NCBI GenBank assembly: GCA_938082635.1
Contig: CALLLI010000036.1
Coordinates: forward strand, 17,370 to 81,369
Direction of reading: 5' to 3'
Source: an uncultured Verrucomicrobiales bacterium
GTDB taxonomy: Bacteria > Verrucomicrobiota > Verrucomicrobiia > Verrucomicrobiales > DEV007
DNA: 64,000 nt
Part shown: one piece after another, positions 51,901 through 60,588 of the stretch
Layout: the number at the start of each line of letters is the position of its first letter
Numbering within the stretch: position 1 is the stretch's first letter
The notes under the pieces: model-generated
The model's input: only the letters and a program-made list of their open reading frames with translations
What the model was told of the DNA's origin: nothing
Database searches by the model: none
Program-made: the position numbers and the translations under genes

Positions 51901-53392
51901 GACGGATGATTGGGAGAACCAGTTCGGACTGAACCCTGCAGTGAACGACGCGGCACTGGACAAAGACCTCGATGGCGCGACGAACCTAGATGAGTTTCGT
52001 TTGGGAACAGATCCCATCGTGAATCCCTCGCCATTCTTGAGCGCCGGCAATTGGCGGGTGCGCATGGTCCGGAGCGACGATGGTCTCTGGCACTTGAATT
52101 CGGAGCCCTACCGTGTGGGCGTGTTAGAAGTGCTTCGTCCTCGGCACCGCTCCGTGACAAACGAATCGCGCACCGAGGAAGCCCTGATCAATTTCAAAGG
52201 AGATCTCTTCGACAACTCGTGGATTTTCGGCGGCTCCGTCCAGCCATTCCCGCTCTTTGGACTGTATCAACGGGAGCAGCACTATGCCATGGAAGTCACG
52301 GGTGCCATCTATGCGAAAGCTGCTGGCGACGTGACGTTAGGCTTCAACAGCGGCGATGGCGGCGCGCTATGGATCGATGATCAACTCGTGGCCATCTACA
52401 ACCAAGCACGTGGTCGTGACAATACCTTTACCACGGTGACGCTCACCGAAGGCCTCCATCGGTTACGCTTTGTCTATTGGAATGGCGAAGGCAGTTCTGG
52501 CGTGAGCCTCTTCGGTGGACGTGGCTACGGTCCGATCACTGAGGTGACGACCGGTACTGTCCAGCTATTGCAGGCCTTTGATGTGCATGAAGTGGCCACG
52601 GCCGATGCCGACATGGACGGAATGGACGACTTCAAAGAACAGCTCTTCTTTAGCAACTTAGCTAGGGATGGCTCAGGCGATGCTGACGGTGACAATCTCA
52701 CGGACACAGCAGAGCTGACAGCTAAGACTGACCCGACCAAAGCAGACACCGATGACGATGATCTAGATGACGAAACAGAACTGTTAGCATCAAGTGACCC
52801 TCGCGTGGCGAATATCGGAATCGATACGGACAGTGACAGCTTCGACGATGACTACGAGCAACTCGTGGGCACAGATCCACTGGCGAATGGCAGCTATCCA
52901 GGTGCCTACACGGGGCCTTTAGTAGAAGTCACGTCTTACGAGCAAGACTTCACTGGCGTTGCCGATGGCACACTCGAGCTATCAGATGGTTCGCTCATCG
53001 TGAATCGGCAGCAGGAAGCAGCCATGGTCGAAGGTGAAGCCCTTCGCCTCAGTGACGCGACCATTGGCTCAGCGCGAGCGAACTATGCGCTCCCCTCCAT
53101 GGGACGCGCCCCCACACAGAGTTTCCAAGCGAGCTTCCTATTCAAGCTGGCCACAGGCAATACTGCAGGAGACGGGTTTTCATTCAATTATGGCGCCATT
53201 GACGCCAATCTCACAGGCAGCGAAGAAGGCTTCAGTCGCGGGCTCTCCATTGAGTTTGATACCTGGTCTGACGGAACGCCCGAGGATCCCATTGGTTACA
53301 ACGTCGCTGTGGATGGCACCGATGTCGCTGGCGGCTCCAACCCACAGGCCATTCCAACCGATGACGCCTGGCACACCGCCGTGATCACCTGA
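48983..53392 (+). CDS. giant LamG/TSP3/lectin surface protein, 5' part up to an in-frame TGA
   Basis: A 1469-aa frame with a signal peptide (residues 1-24, LLLFLLLCVLGTAPA). In order: LamG (26-270), TSP3-type calcium repeats (271-405; D-x-D-x-D-G-L-x-D), an unassigned beta domain (412-600), TSP3 repeats (600-730), LamG (736-962), TSP3 (965-1020), a PA14-like domain (1020-1203), TSP3 (1205-1310) and an L-type lectin domain starting at about 1311 (GDGFSFNYGAID, LSIEFDTW). The TGA at 53390-53392 falls inside the lectin fold. The same frame continues for another 1195 codons with the rest of the lectin and a DUF1800 domain. As found, the product would be a truncated adhesin-like protein. Confidence 0.8.
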   Translation: MNTSFRRPGALLLFLLLCVLGTAPAELVHRWNFNNAAGAAPAGTTVTDSIGSANGTILGTGATLTGTEVSLPGGTSATSPAFVNLPNGLLSSHAAVTFEAWYTVDAIQDWARVWDFGSNWLGEYDDFAETSSARDSFMFAPHRGTNLSNQELSVRNQDPATLGTGTSATGGTVSTQGNFTTTTGTRYHVVGVWDSFQTGESRITYYRDGIRAATVVAPYVAADMNDINNWLGRSNYLSNGYLEGSIDEFRIHDHAMSAWEAALSHQLGSEIIDSDSDGLRDEWETYFFENLAQAASGNTDGDALTHAQEQARGANPTKPDTDGDGLMDDVETRTGIYVSISDRGTDPGEVDSDHDDLDDAVESGTGSFVSETNTGTNPSHIDSDGDGSDDAFEVRVGRDPNSAASVPTLLADSASGWSSSGIQGENGWTFGYRDVAMSIAKAYDPINDFEDFPTTWWTGSYWDHPNGNPPWTEIREGSSHPGSESIDATTELDGEVQWPVRRWLSTLSGEKAVTLAFHVRKTHTTCGNGVTAIIAVNGIERGQIVIEFDNEDGAWGIVPLSVQPNDIVDLIHSPMGPDGEFSEGCDGSQLRLEILDAADSDADGLADLWEMAWFNDLDEIGTSDPDNDDLNHLGEQRWGTNPNDDDSDDDTLKDGVETATWVYVNASNRGTSPVLADTDGDGLSDAVEDNSGTFVSATQTGTNPLLTDSDTDGYRDDKEIAVGSLPTSSASVPVNGAGLLAYWDFDDATDPTKALDEVAGRVGIFDSRAAFSADTGGHSGTVGDRSLDLGTSQVNQRMRSLETAWLHGAAARDTITVSFWQQLDGLTASSAFWIDSPTVDRAAQAHAPWSNNNISWDTGEGYEDDTRLNVKVPADTDVTSGWHHFVFVKEGNRKSVWLNGTLLASGVNSGELALDMETLTVGASRTGWGSISGQIDEFSIFADALNSTDIAALSGGSTPLDIRPIIDTDDDGMTDDWENQFGLNPAVNDAALDKDLDGATNLDEFRLGTDPIVNPSPFLSAGNWRVRMVRSDDGLWHLNSEPYRVGVLEVLRPRHRSVTNESRTEEALINFKGDLFDNSWIFGGSVQPFPLFGLYQREQHYAMEVTGAIYAKAAGDVTLGFNSGDGGALWIDDQLVAIYNQARGRDNTFTTVTLTEGLHRLRFVYWNGEGSSGVSLFGGRGYGPITEVTTGTVQLLQAFDVHEVATADADMDGMDDFKEQLFFSNLARDGSGDADGDNLTDTAELTAKTDPTKADTDDDDLDDETELLASSDPRVANIGIDTDSDSFDDDYEQLVGTDPLANGSYPGAYTGPLVEVTSYEQDFTGVADGTLELSDGSLIVNRQQEAAMVEGEALRLSDATIGSARANYALPSMGRAPTQSFQASFLFKLATGNTAGDGFSFNYGAIDANLTGSEEGFSRGLSIEFDTWSDGTPEDPIGYNVAVDGTDVAGGSNPQAIPTDDAWHTAVIT

Positions 53393-53476
53393 GAGAAGGC
53401 TGGCGCTACTTCCGGCCAAGCCAATTTCGCAATCGATGGCACCCCCATCTTCACCAATCTCCCCACACCTGGCTTT

Positions 53477-56400
53477 GTGCCTTGTGAGGATGCACGAATC
53501 ATCTTTACGAGTCGCACAGGCGGCGCACGAGAGGACGTGTTTATCGATGACATTGTGGTGCTCACCCCAGCCGATCAAACGGACAGCGACAATGACGACT
53601 TGTTAGACTCTTGGGAGCAAGCCTACTTTGAAAATCTCACAGCAAGCGCGACTGGCAACCCCGACGGAGATGGACTCACAAATCTTCAGGAACAGACCAA
53701 CGCCACTTCGCCCAACGCTGCGGACACAGATCTTGACGGGCTGTTAGATCACTTCGAAACGAATACGGGTGTCTTTGTCAGCGCCACGAATACCGGCACG
53801 GATCCCTCAAGAGCAGACAGTGATCGCGATGGCCTGGGAGACGGACGCGAAGTCGCCGCCCTGGATCACGTGACGAATCCCACGCTCTTTGACACAGATG
53901 GTGACGGTCATGGAGATCTGCACGAACTCTTCTGGGACATGGATCCAAACGATGCGAACAGCGTCCCAGATCGCGTGCCCTTGCCCTGGTACTCTGCCTA
54001 TGATGGGTCCTGGGTTTGGCGCTTGGAGAAACTCCGCGTACTCTGGGATCGGACGTCCACCGTACCCGTGCAGAATCAGTGGCGCGAACAACGTCTCTTT
54101 GGCGCCACCGTGCAGAACACGTCGACCGATTGGGGCCGCGAGATCAATTTCACTCTCCGCTATCATGCGACAAACGGAATGGGCTTCCTACTTCGCGCAG
54201 ACAATCTCGGGGTGTTAGAGCGCCCCTCAGGAAACGGTCTTTCGCGGAATGAATGGCGGCCCAATGACGACTGGAACGATCCGTTAGGCTTCTCGGGTGT
54301 CGGACGTATGGATGAATCCGATCCGTTAACCTTCGAAGCCCGTGTCTGCCCAGGAGAGGATTCGCCCTCCGGCGGCATGGTCCTCCTGCGCTTGATCAAT
54401 GAACGAACAGGCGACGTCGTCGTGGAAGCCAGGGAAGCGGGTATCAGTCCTGCGTCACTCCGAGATGGGTCTGCCGTCTGGTTGTCCCGTTACAACGAGT
54501 CAGAGGGCACACTATGGTCAGCGCCTGGAATCAACGTGACCATGGGGCCTCCCCAAGCTCCACTCGACTCAGATGACGACGGCATGACAGATGCTTTCGA
54601 AACGATGCATGGCTTGAATCCAAACGACGCTTCAGATGCCGGGCTTGATCCTGACTTGGATGATCTCACCAATTTCGAAGAAGCTTTCTGGATGACAGAT
54701 CCAACCGTGGCGCATTCCGACAGCGATGGCGTCAGTGACGGGGAAGAGGTGCGACGGGGCTACTCACCGACGTCGGATTCTTCGACACCTCCATACTTCA
54801 GTTTCCCCCCCCCAACAAACCGCGAAGACATCGACGGCAATGGCCTAACGGACCTCTGGGAGAAATCGTTAGGGCGTGGTCAACCACTGGATCCCGATGG
54901 CGACAAAGACGGCGATGGCCAAACCAATGCGATGGAAGACCTCGCAGGCACCGACCCCTTCGATGCGGAGTCCGATCTCGAAGTGACGATGGATTTGTTA
55001 GACGAAGATGTCGATGTCCAGTGGGATGCCGTCCCAGGAAAGCGCTATCGATTGCTAGGATCCGATAATCTAGACGTCTGGGGCCCTATCACAACCCGGA
55101 GCGCAGCTGCAGGCGAGCGCAGGATGGCCGAAACGCTCACGGGAGACGGCAAGGATACAAGAAAGATGTATCAAGTGGAAGTCAGCAGCGTGGATACGGA
55201 CGGCGACGACGTGCCGGACGATGCGGAAATGATCATCGGCACGGATGCCACTCGAGCAAACAGCGGTGGGTCCAGCGAGACCGGCTCTGGCGGCAGCACG
55301 CTCTCGGGCGACTATGTGAAGCTACTGGAAACAATCCAAGGTGCCAACGGCAGCGCGACAAGTGGGCAACCATCACGCACACAAGCGTCGCGTTTCCTAA
55401 TGCAGGCAAGCTTTGGACCTTCGTTAGAAGCAATGGACCGCGTAGTTGATCTCGGATACGAGGCCTGGATTGATGATCAGATTGCCAACCAAGGCATGTA
55501 CCTTCACGAGCCCTACATTGCCGCACTCGACCAAGATCATCGCTATGGATTTGGGGAGATTCGGAACTACCGCAAGGGTCAGTTTGGCGTGCCCGGCGAG
55601 AACACGACGACCCCATTCTTCCGCGGCGCCCTTCAAGAGAGTGACCAACTCCGTCAGCGCGTCGCCTTCGCTCTCAGCCAGATCTTAGTCGCGTCACGAG
55701 CCGACACCAATTTAGAGGATCGTCCGCAGGCCATGTGTCAGTTCTACGACATCTTCATCCGGCATGCCTTTGGGAACTACGAAGACATCCTGTGGAAAAT
55801 CTCTATGCACCCCGTCATGGGCCGTTACCTCAGCCACCTCGGAAACCAGAAAGCACGACCAGAGATTAATCAATTCCCCGACGAGAACTATGCTAGAGAG
55901 ATCATGCAGCTCTTCACCATTGGCATTTGGGAACTCCATCCCAATGGCGAGCGCATCCTTGATGGCGAGGGCGAACCGATTCCCACCTACGACAACGATA
56001 CGATCAAAGAGCTAGCGCGCGTCTTTACAGGCGTTTGGTATGGCGGCTTAAACTTCGGTCAGGGAAATGATTACCTCCAACCCATGGTCGTGCATGCCGA
56101 GCGGCATGACTTCGAGGCTAAGCCTATCTTTGTCGACCGCACCGCCCCTGGTCGACCAGACATCACGCTGCCAGCCCGCCTCGAGTCGGTGGCGAACGCC
56201 GAGCAGGACATTCGAGACGCCGTAGCCATGCTCTTTGAGCACCCGAACACCGCGCCATTCGTTTCCCGCCAATTAATTCAGTTCCTCGTCACCGCAAATC
56301 CAAGCCCGAGCTACGTCGAGCGTGTTCAAGCCGTCTTTGGTAACAATGGCAGTGACGAACGAGGTGATCTTAGCGCCGTCGTTAAAGCGATTCTGCTAGA

Positions 56401-56980
56401 TGAAGAAGCGCGTTCGCCCGAGCACTTTCTAAAAGAAGATTTCGGCAAACTGAAAGAGCCCGTTCTCCGGATGACCAGCCTAGCACGCGCCTTCAACCTC
56501 GGCCGTTACGACGACCTCGTATGGTGGGATCTCAATGCCTTCCAGAGTGCTGGCTTCCAGGTGCCTACAATGGCGCCGAGCGTCTTCAACTACTTCCGCC
56601 CAGACTATCAGGCCCCTGGCGAAGTTCGCGCGGAGAACTTAGTCAGTCCGGTCTTCCAGATCACGGATAGTTTCACCACCATCGCCATGCCGAACTACCT
56701 CTGGGAGATCCTCTCCGAAGGTTTCCCTGGAGGCACTGGAAATGACGACGATGATCGATTCGCGTTGGATTTCTCGACCCTCACCGCCTTGGCCGACTCC
56801 ACGGAAGCCTTGATTGATCGCATGAACCTTCTCTTCTGTGCAGGTCGCATGTCGGTCGCCACGCGCGACGAGCTCATTGCCGCGATCGACGTGCTTACTG
56901 CCGATTACCTCCCGCAGCAGAAAGCTGTCCTCGCGGCCTACCTGACACTTTGCTCTCCAAACGGCGCCATCCTCAAGTAA
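53477..56980 (+). CDS. 3' part of the giant protein: lectin end, TSP3 repeats and DUF1800 domain
   Basis: The frame is open from just after the TGA at 53390; 53477 is the first ATG, but there is no ribosome site or signal peptide, so this is a continuation rather than a separate gene. It begins with the end of the L-type lectin (ANFAIDGTPIFTNLP, VFIDDIVVL), then TSP3 repeats, a beta domain, more TSP3, and the phylum's YRLLGSDNLDVWG domain. From 55380 a full DUF1800 domain follows (ASRFLMQASFGPSLEAMDRV, LRQRVAFALSQILVAS, NFPDENYAREIMQLFTIG-like NQFPDENYAREIMQLF, RVFTGVWYGG). DUF1800 proteins nearly always pair with DUF1501, and a DUF1501 gene follows 25 bp downstream. Confidence 0.82.
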   Translation: MPCEDARIIFTSRTGGAREDVFIDDIVVLTPADQTDSDNDDLLDSWEQAYFENLTASATGNPDGDGLTNLQEQTNATSPNAADTDLDGLLDHFETNTGVFVSATNTGTDPSRADSDRDGLGDGREVAALDHVTNPTLFDTDGDGHGDLHELFWDMDPNDANSVPDRVPLPWYSAYDGSWVWRLEKLRVLWDRTSTVPVQNQWREQRLFGATVQNTSTDWGREINFTLRYHATNGMGFLLRADNLGVLERPSGNGLSRNEWRPNDDWNDPLGFSGVGRMDESDPLTFEARVCPGEDSPSGGMVLLRLINERTGDVVVEAREAGISPASLRDGSAVWLSRYNESEGTLWSAPGINVTMGPPQAPLDSDDDGMTDAFETMHGLNPNDASDAGLDPDLDDLTNFEEAFWMTDPTVAHSDSDGVSDGEEVRRGYSPTSDSSTPPYFSFPPPTNREDIDGNGLTDLWEKSLGRGQPLDPDGDKDGDGQTNAMEDLAGTDPFDAESDLEVTMDLLDEDVDVQWDAVPGKRYRLLGSDNLDVWGPITTRSAAAGERRMAETLTGDGKDTRKMYQVEVSSVDTDGDDVPDDAEMIIGTDATRANSGGSSETGSGGSTLSGDYVKLLETIQGANGSATSGQPSRTQASRFLMQASFGPSLEAMDRVVDLGYEAWIDDQIANQGMYLHEPYIAALDQDHRYGFGEIRNYRKGQFGVPGENTTTPFFRGALQESDQLRQRVAFALSQILVASRADTNLEDRPQAMCQFYDIFIRHAFGNYEDILWKISMHPVMGRYLSHLGNQKARPEINQFPDENYAREIMQLFTIGIWELHPNGERILDGEGEPIPTYDNDTIKELARVFTGVWYGGLNFGQGNDYLQPMVVHAERHDFEAKPIFVDRTAPGRPDITLPARLESVANAEQDIRDAVAMLFEHPNTAPFVSRQLIQFLVTANPSPSYVERVQAVFGNNGSDERGDLSAVVKAILLDEEARSPEHFLKEDFGKLKEPVLRMTSLARAFNLGRYDDLVWWDLNAFQSAGFQVPTMAPSVFNYFRPDYQAPGEVRAENLVSPVFQITDSFTTIAMPNYLWEILSEGFPGGTGNDDDDRFALDFSTLTALADSTEALIDRMNLLFCAGRMSVATRDELIAAIDVLTADYLPQQKAVLAAYLTLCSPNGAILK

Positions 56981-57005
56981 CCACTCTCAAGCCTAACTGA
57001 CTCTC

Positions 57006-58454
57006 ATGGAAATCCATTCAAAGAAGACATCCCGTCGCCGGTTTCTCAAACAAGCCAACTGCGCAGCCATCGGCTCGTCCTCGATTCTATCGACCGTGCT
57101 CAATCTGCGCATGGCAAATCAAGCTGCGGCAGCCGATCTCGGTGGCGGCGAAGATTGCAAGTCCTTGGTCTGTATCTACCTAGGTGGCGGGATGGACTCC
57201 TACAATCTCCTCGTTCCCAGAGACACCACGCCCTATCAAGACTACGTCACCACGCGGAGCAATCTCGCCCTTCCTCAGTCAAGCCTCACACAGCTAAATC
57301 AAGCTAACGGCGGAGATGGAGACCTCTACTCCATGCATGGCTCAGCGACCGGCATGTCAGACATGTTCAATGGCACCGGCGACTTTTCAGGCAACCGGAG
57401 GCTCTCCTTTATCACCAATGTGGGCACGCTGATCCAACCGACTAGCCTTAGTGATTACTTGGGCAAGAGGGTCCCGCTCCCCAAAGCACTGTTCTCACAC
57501 AAAGATCAAACAGAACAGTGGCAAACTTCGGTGCCGCAAGGCATGCAGCAACTCACCGGTTGGGCCGGGCGCGCAGCCGATGTGCTGCACTCGACGCTCA
57601 ACACCGGGGCCACCTCGATGAACATCTCTTTGAGTGGGAACAATGTGATGCAAACTGGAGAACAGGTGACACAGTTTGTCGTCACGCCGGATGGTGCCTT
57701 GCAGTTTTCAGAATCCAGCCAGAACGAGCCTCTCTTTGTCACGAAGAACAGCGCGCTGAAAAGCCTCATGGACCAAGAGTATTCCAACCGCTTTGAGCGC
57801 ACGTTTGCTGGCCTTACCAAGGACAGTGTGGAAACGAGCGCTGAATTCACCAAAGCCTTCTCTGAAGCCCAGACGCCAGCCAATCCGTTCCCAACGGACC
57901 GGTTTGGACAGCAACTCCTCTCCATTCTCAAGACGATCGAAGCGCGCGATAAGCTCGAATTGCGCCGCCAAACCTTCTTCGTCGATTTCGGCGGCTGGGA
58001 TCACCATGGAGAATTGCTCGAGTCTCAGGCCGCTTTGTTAGAACGCTTGAGCCCAGCCTTGGCAGCGTTTCAGCTAGGCCTGGATAATTTGGGTTTGGGC
58101 AATGACGTCATCACCTTCTCCTGCTCGGACTTTGCTAGAACCTTGCGCTCCAATGGCCGGGGAACCGACCATGCCTGGGGCGGCAATGCCTTCGTCATGG
58201 GTGGCCCGATCGACGCTGGCAAGGTCCACAGCACCACCTTGCGCCCGTCTGGTTACCCCTCCATTGCCCTCGGCGGCCCAGACGACATTGGCCGGGGTGG
58301 ACTCATCTTGCCAACCACCTCTGTTGATGAATACCTTGGCGAAATGTTAACCTGGTTTGGCGTGTCGAATGCAGCAATGGATGACGTCTTGCCCAACCTC
58401 GACGAGTTCTACAATCCGGCCGTAACTCCAAAGCCAATCGGATTCCTTGCATGA
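57006..58454 (+). CDS. DUF1501 family Tat-exported protein paired with DUF1800
   Basis: A 482-aa DUF1501 protein with a twin-arginine signal (SRRRFLKQA). Landmarks are VCIYLGGGMDSYNLLVPRD, SHKDQTEQWQTS, FFVDFGGWDHHGELLE, and FSCSDFARTLRSNGRGTDHAWGG, the shape of the family that pairs with DUF1800. The pair is widespread but its chemistry is unknown; export and metal-type residues suggest a periplasmic or surface role. It begins 25 bp after the DUF1800 gene and its stop overlaps the next start as ATGA, so all three are likely one operon. Confidence 0.9.
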   Translation: MEIHSKKTSRRRFLKQANCAAIGSSSILSTVLNLRMANQAAAADLGGGEDCKSLVCIYLGGGMDSYNLLVPRDTTPYQDYVTTRSNLALPQSSLTQLNQANGGDGDLYSMHGSATGMSDMFNGTGDFSGNRRLSFITNVGTLIQPTSLSDYLGKRVPLPKALFSHKDQTEQWQTSVPQGMQQLTGWAGRAADVLHSTLNTGATSMNISLSGNNVMQTGEQVTQFVVTPDGALQFSESSQNEPLFVTKNSALKSLMDQEYSNRFERTFAGLTKDSVETSAEFTKAFSEAQTPANPFPTDRFGQQLLSILKTIEARDKLELRRQTFFVDFGGWDHHGELLESQAALLERLSPALAAFQLGLDNLGLGNDVITFSCSDFARTLRSNGRGTDHAWGGNAFVMGGPIDAGKVHSTTLRPSGYPSIALGGPDDIGRGGLILPTTSVDEYLGEMLTWFGVSNAAMDDVLPNLDEFYNPAVTPKPIGFLA

Positions 58455-59011
58455 ACCGGCGCAGACTCGTCTTCGCCAGTGGACTCGTCCTCGTACTGAG
58501 CGGGTGGTGGCTACAGACTCGGCCACATCCCGATCAACCCCAGGTTATTCCGCCCAAGGCTTCGGTTCAGATTGATCGACCGATCAAAGCGCCCGAGGTC
58601 GTCTCGGACGAGACCGCAATCGGGACAGCCATCTTAGAAGGGTACGGCAAAGTCACACAAGGCCTGCACGAAGATCTCGATCAGTTAGGCAAATTGCTAA
58701 CAAGCTACTTCACAATCAACAAAGCTGCCGATCCCCTACCCATGGCGTCTAATCTCGACATCGCCGCCGCCATGCGCGGCGTGAACTCCTTCCGCATGGC
58801 CTTGCTTCCCGCAAAGCATGCCGCGTTCAGCCCCGGCGGGGAGATCATCGATCGCTTTGGAACTCCCATCTTCTTCCACGCGCTCTCTCAATATCTGGTC
58901 GAGATAAGATCCGCAGGACCAGACGGCGCCATGTGGACAGAGGACGATCTCCAACGTCAGCCTAACGGGACGTTTCTACATCCGACGTCGGCGGACACTG
59001 AACACGAATAG
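58451..59011 (+). CDS. small exported protein coupled to DUF1501
   Basis: A 186-aa protein with a single N-terminal hydrophobic signal/anchor (LVFASGLVLVLSGWWL). The C-terminal part contains IIDRFGTPIFFHALSQYLVEIRSAGPDGAMWTEDDL, split here as IIDRFGTPIFFHAL and IRSAGPDGAMWTEDDL; the second motif is the pseudopilin-like ending common in GspG-type proteins and related verrucomicrobial proteins. The ATGA overlap with DUF1501 indicates translational coupling. Function unknown; probably the third component of the DUF1800/DUF1501 unit. Its last 36 bp overlap the end of the opposite PEP-CTERM gene. Confidence 0.7.
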   Translation: MNRRRLVFASGLVLVLSGWWLQTRPHPDQPQVIPPKASVQIDRPIKAPEVVSDETAIGTAILEGYGKVTQGLHEDLDQLGKLLTSYFTINKAADPLPMASNLDIAAAMRGVNSFRMALLPAKHAAFSPGGEIIDRFGTPIFFHALSQYLVEIRSAGPDGAMWTEDDLQRQPNGTFLHPTSADTEHE

Positions 59012-59560
59012 ACCAAACAAGCCTAACAAGGCGACGTCTGGCTCTGGAATCGCAGCCGAGCTTTGAAATTCAAAGACAGCGCTGGAAGTCGTGCCCGTCT
59101 CATTCATCCAGAAAGCATAGTTCCCCGCCTGTAAGGGACCAGCTGGACTTCCGCCTAACTGAAGCATGCGCGGGAGAAGGTTCTCATTCAGGTCGAGAGC
59201 CCCATAGAGGGAGTAGTTGATCTGATCTGAAAAGCCACTGAACGGAAATCCTGAAAGCGTCGTACGGTTCGATTGGAAGCCGATAAACGAGACGTTCCCC
59301 ACAGCCGTCGACTGGTAGTTGCGAAGAATGATCGAGTCGAGTTGGAGGCCAAGAGGTATGTGTAGGGTCAGAAGATCCGTATCGAACTCGCCCACCGTAT
59401 AATCAAGCAAGCTCGATCCTTGCGAAAGCGCGAGGGTTGTCGGTGACATGTAATTGTCTCCAAGATCAGCCCCTACCGATTCATTGTGCAAGTAGACCTG
59501 AGCGTGGAGCGAGCCAATGCAAAGCAAGAACCAAAGCAGGACGTAACGGGAAAAGAGCAT
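58976..59560 (-). CDS. PEP-CTERM sorting-domain protein
   Basis: A 194-aa exported protein. The ATG at 59560 gives a normal signal peptide (YVLLWFLLCIGSLHAQ); an upstream frame extension would add a second unnatural hydrophobic segment. The C-terminus is a PEP-CTERM signal: I-P-E-P, a hydrophobic stretch (ALLGLFGLFVFSV) and R-R-R-R. Such proteins are delivered to the outside by the PEP-CTERM/exosortase pathway, usually with extracellular polysaccharide. The exosortase gene is not in the window. The middle is beta-rich without known domain. Confidence 0.82.
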   Translation of the reverse strand: MLFSRYVLLWFLLCIGSLHAQVYLHNESVGADLGDNYMSPTTLALSQGSSLLDYTVGEFDTDLLTLHIPLGLQLDSIILRNYQSTAVGNVSFIGFQSNRTTLSGFPFSGFSDQINYSLYGALDLNENLLPRMLQLGGSPAGPLQAGNYAFWMNETGTTSSAVFEFQSSAAIPEPDVALLGLFGLFVFSVRRRRM

Positions 59561-59754
59561 GATGAGTGAAAGGCTCCATGAGGATGCCGCAGGCGTCAAT
59601 TTCCATGCAAGGACCACCAGAAATGAGGGAGACAGGGAAATCACAACCATCTCAGCAATGAACTCCGTTCTGAAGCAGAGTAACAAGCACAGAACCACTC
59701 CAAATACAACATAATGTTAGAAACGAGCGATTCACGCGACAAAGCTACTTAAGA

Positions 59755-60588
59755 CTATGCAGAACGGCGACGGCGACGGAAGCCTACGACACCTGCCAAG
59801 AAAGCGAGCGAGAGGGCGGCACCAGGCTCTGGCACCGCTTGCGTCGGCTCAGCACTCACCGTGACGCTAATGAGGCCATTTGGATAGAGCGCTGAGTCAT
59901 TGAAGTTCAGGTTTGCTGGGACTCCACCTGCAGGAGCATTCGCAAAGCCACCAAAGGGATCGCTTGCAGCCACAGATGTGATCGAGCCGCCTTGGCCCGT
60001 CCCACCGGGTGGGTTGGTAGGCTCGCCATTGAGGAATGGAAAAAGCGGCGCACTGTTAGGAGGTGCAGAGAAGGCAAAGTCTTCAAGCTCAGTACCCGCA
60101 TCATAGACCGTGCTACCGACATCGAATGACAAAGGGCCACCACCGTTGAGAACACTTGAGATGTCATACGCCAGTGGATTGCCGTTGTTGATGAAGAAAT
60201 CGTTCGAGGGCAGGGCCATGCCGAGAAGAGACAGGTAATCGTTAGAGCCATCAGCTGCGAGGTCGAGAGTAAGCTCAAGCATGCCTCCAGCTGGCAACGC
60301 ACCACCTGCGCTACCGTCCACGCCACCAGTAGCAGCAGCGCTAAATTCCGTGCTGAACAGGGACGTGTTGCCAAGTTCGGCCAGAAGTTCCAGGCCTGGA
60401 GAGGCTGCCTGTCCGGCGTTCGCATCAAAAGAGTCGAAAGAGCCATCGTGCGCACCAGCCCAGACAGGAGCGAGGGCGACACCGCCATCAGCGTCAAGGC
60501 TAGTAATTTTTACGTTCACAGTAACAGCGGAGGCCATGCCAACTGAGAGTACGGAGGCCAACGCGGTCGCTAAGGTAAGTTTCTTCAT
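59755..60588 (-). CDS. spondin-domain PEP-CTERM protein
   Basis: A 277-aa exported protein with a signal peptide (residues 1-21). Residues 22-190 look like a bacterial spondin_N domain: VNVKITSLDADGGVALAPVW, HDGSFDSFDANAGQAASPGL, LLAELGNTS and AGTELEDFA. The C-terminus is a PEP-CTERM signal (VPEPGAALSLAFLAGVVGF then RRRRR). Spondin-like domains occur in extracellular matrix proteins; here an exopolysaccharide-associated matrix role is inferred. It is 194 bp upstream of the other PEP-CTERM gene on the same strand, with an A/T-rich promoter-like region before its start. Confidence 0.85.
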   Translation of the reverse strand: MKKLTLATALASVLSVGMASAVTVNVKITSLDADGGVALAPVWAGAHDGSFDSFDANAGQAASPGLELLAELGNTSLFSTEFSAAATGGVDGSAGGALPAGGMLELTLDLAADGSNDYLSLLGMALPSNDFFINNGNPLAYDISSVLNGGGPLSFDVGSTVYDAGTELEDFAFSAPPNSAPLFPFLNGEPTNPPGGTGQGGSITSVAASDPFGGFANAPAGGVPANLNFNDSALYPNGLISVTVSAEPTQAVPEPGAALSLAFLAGVVGFRRRRRSA

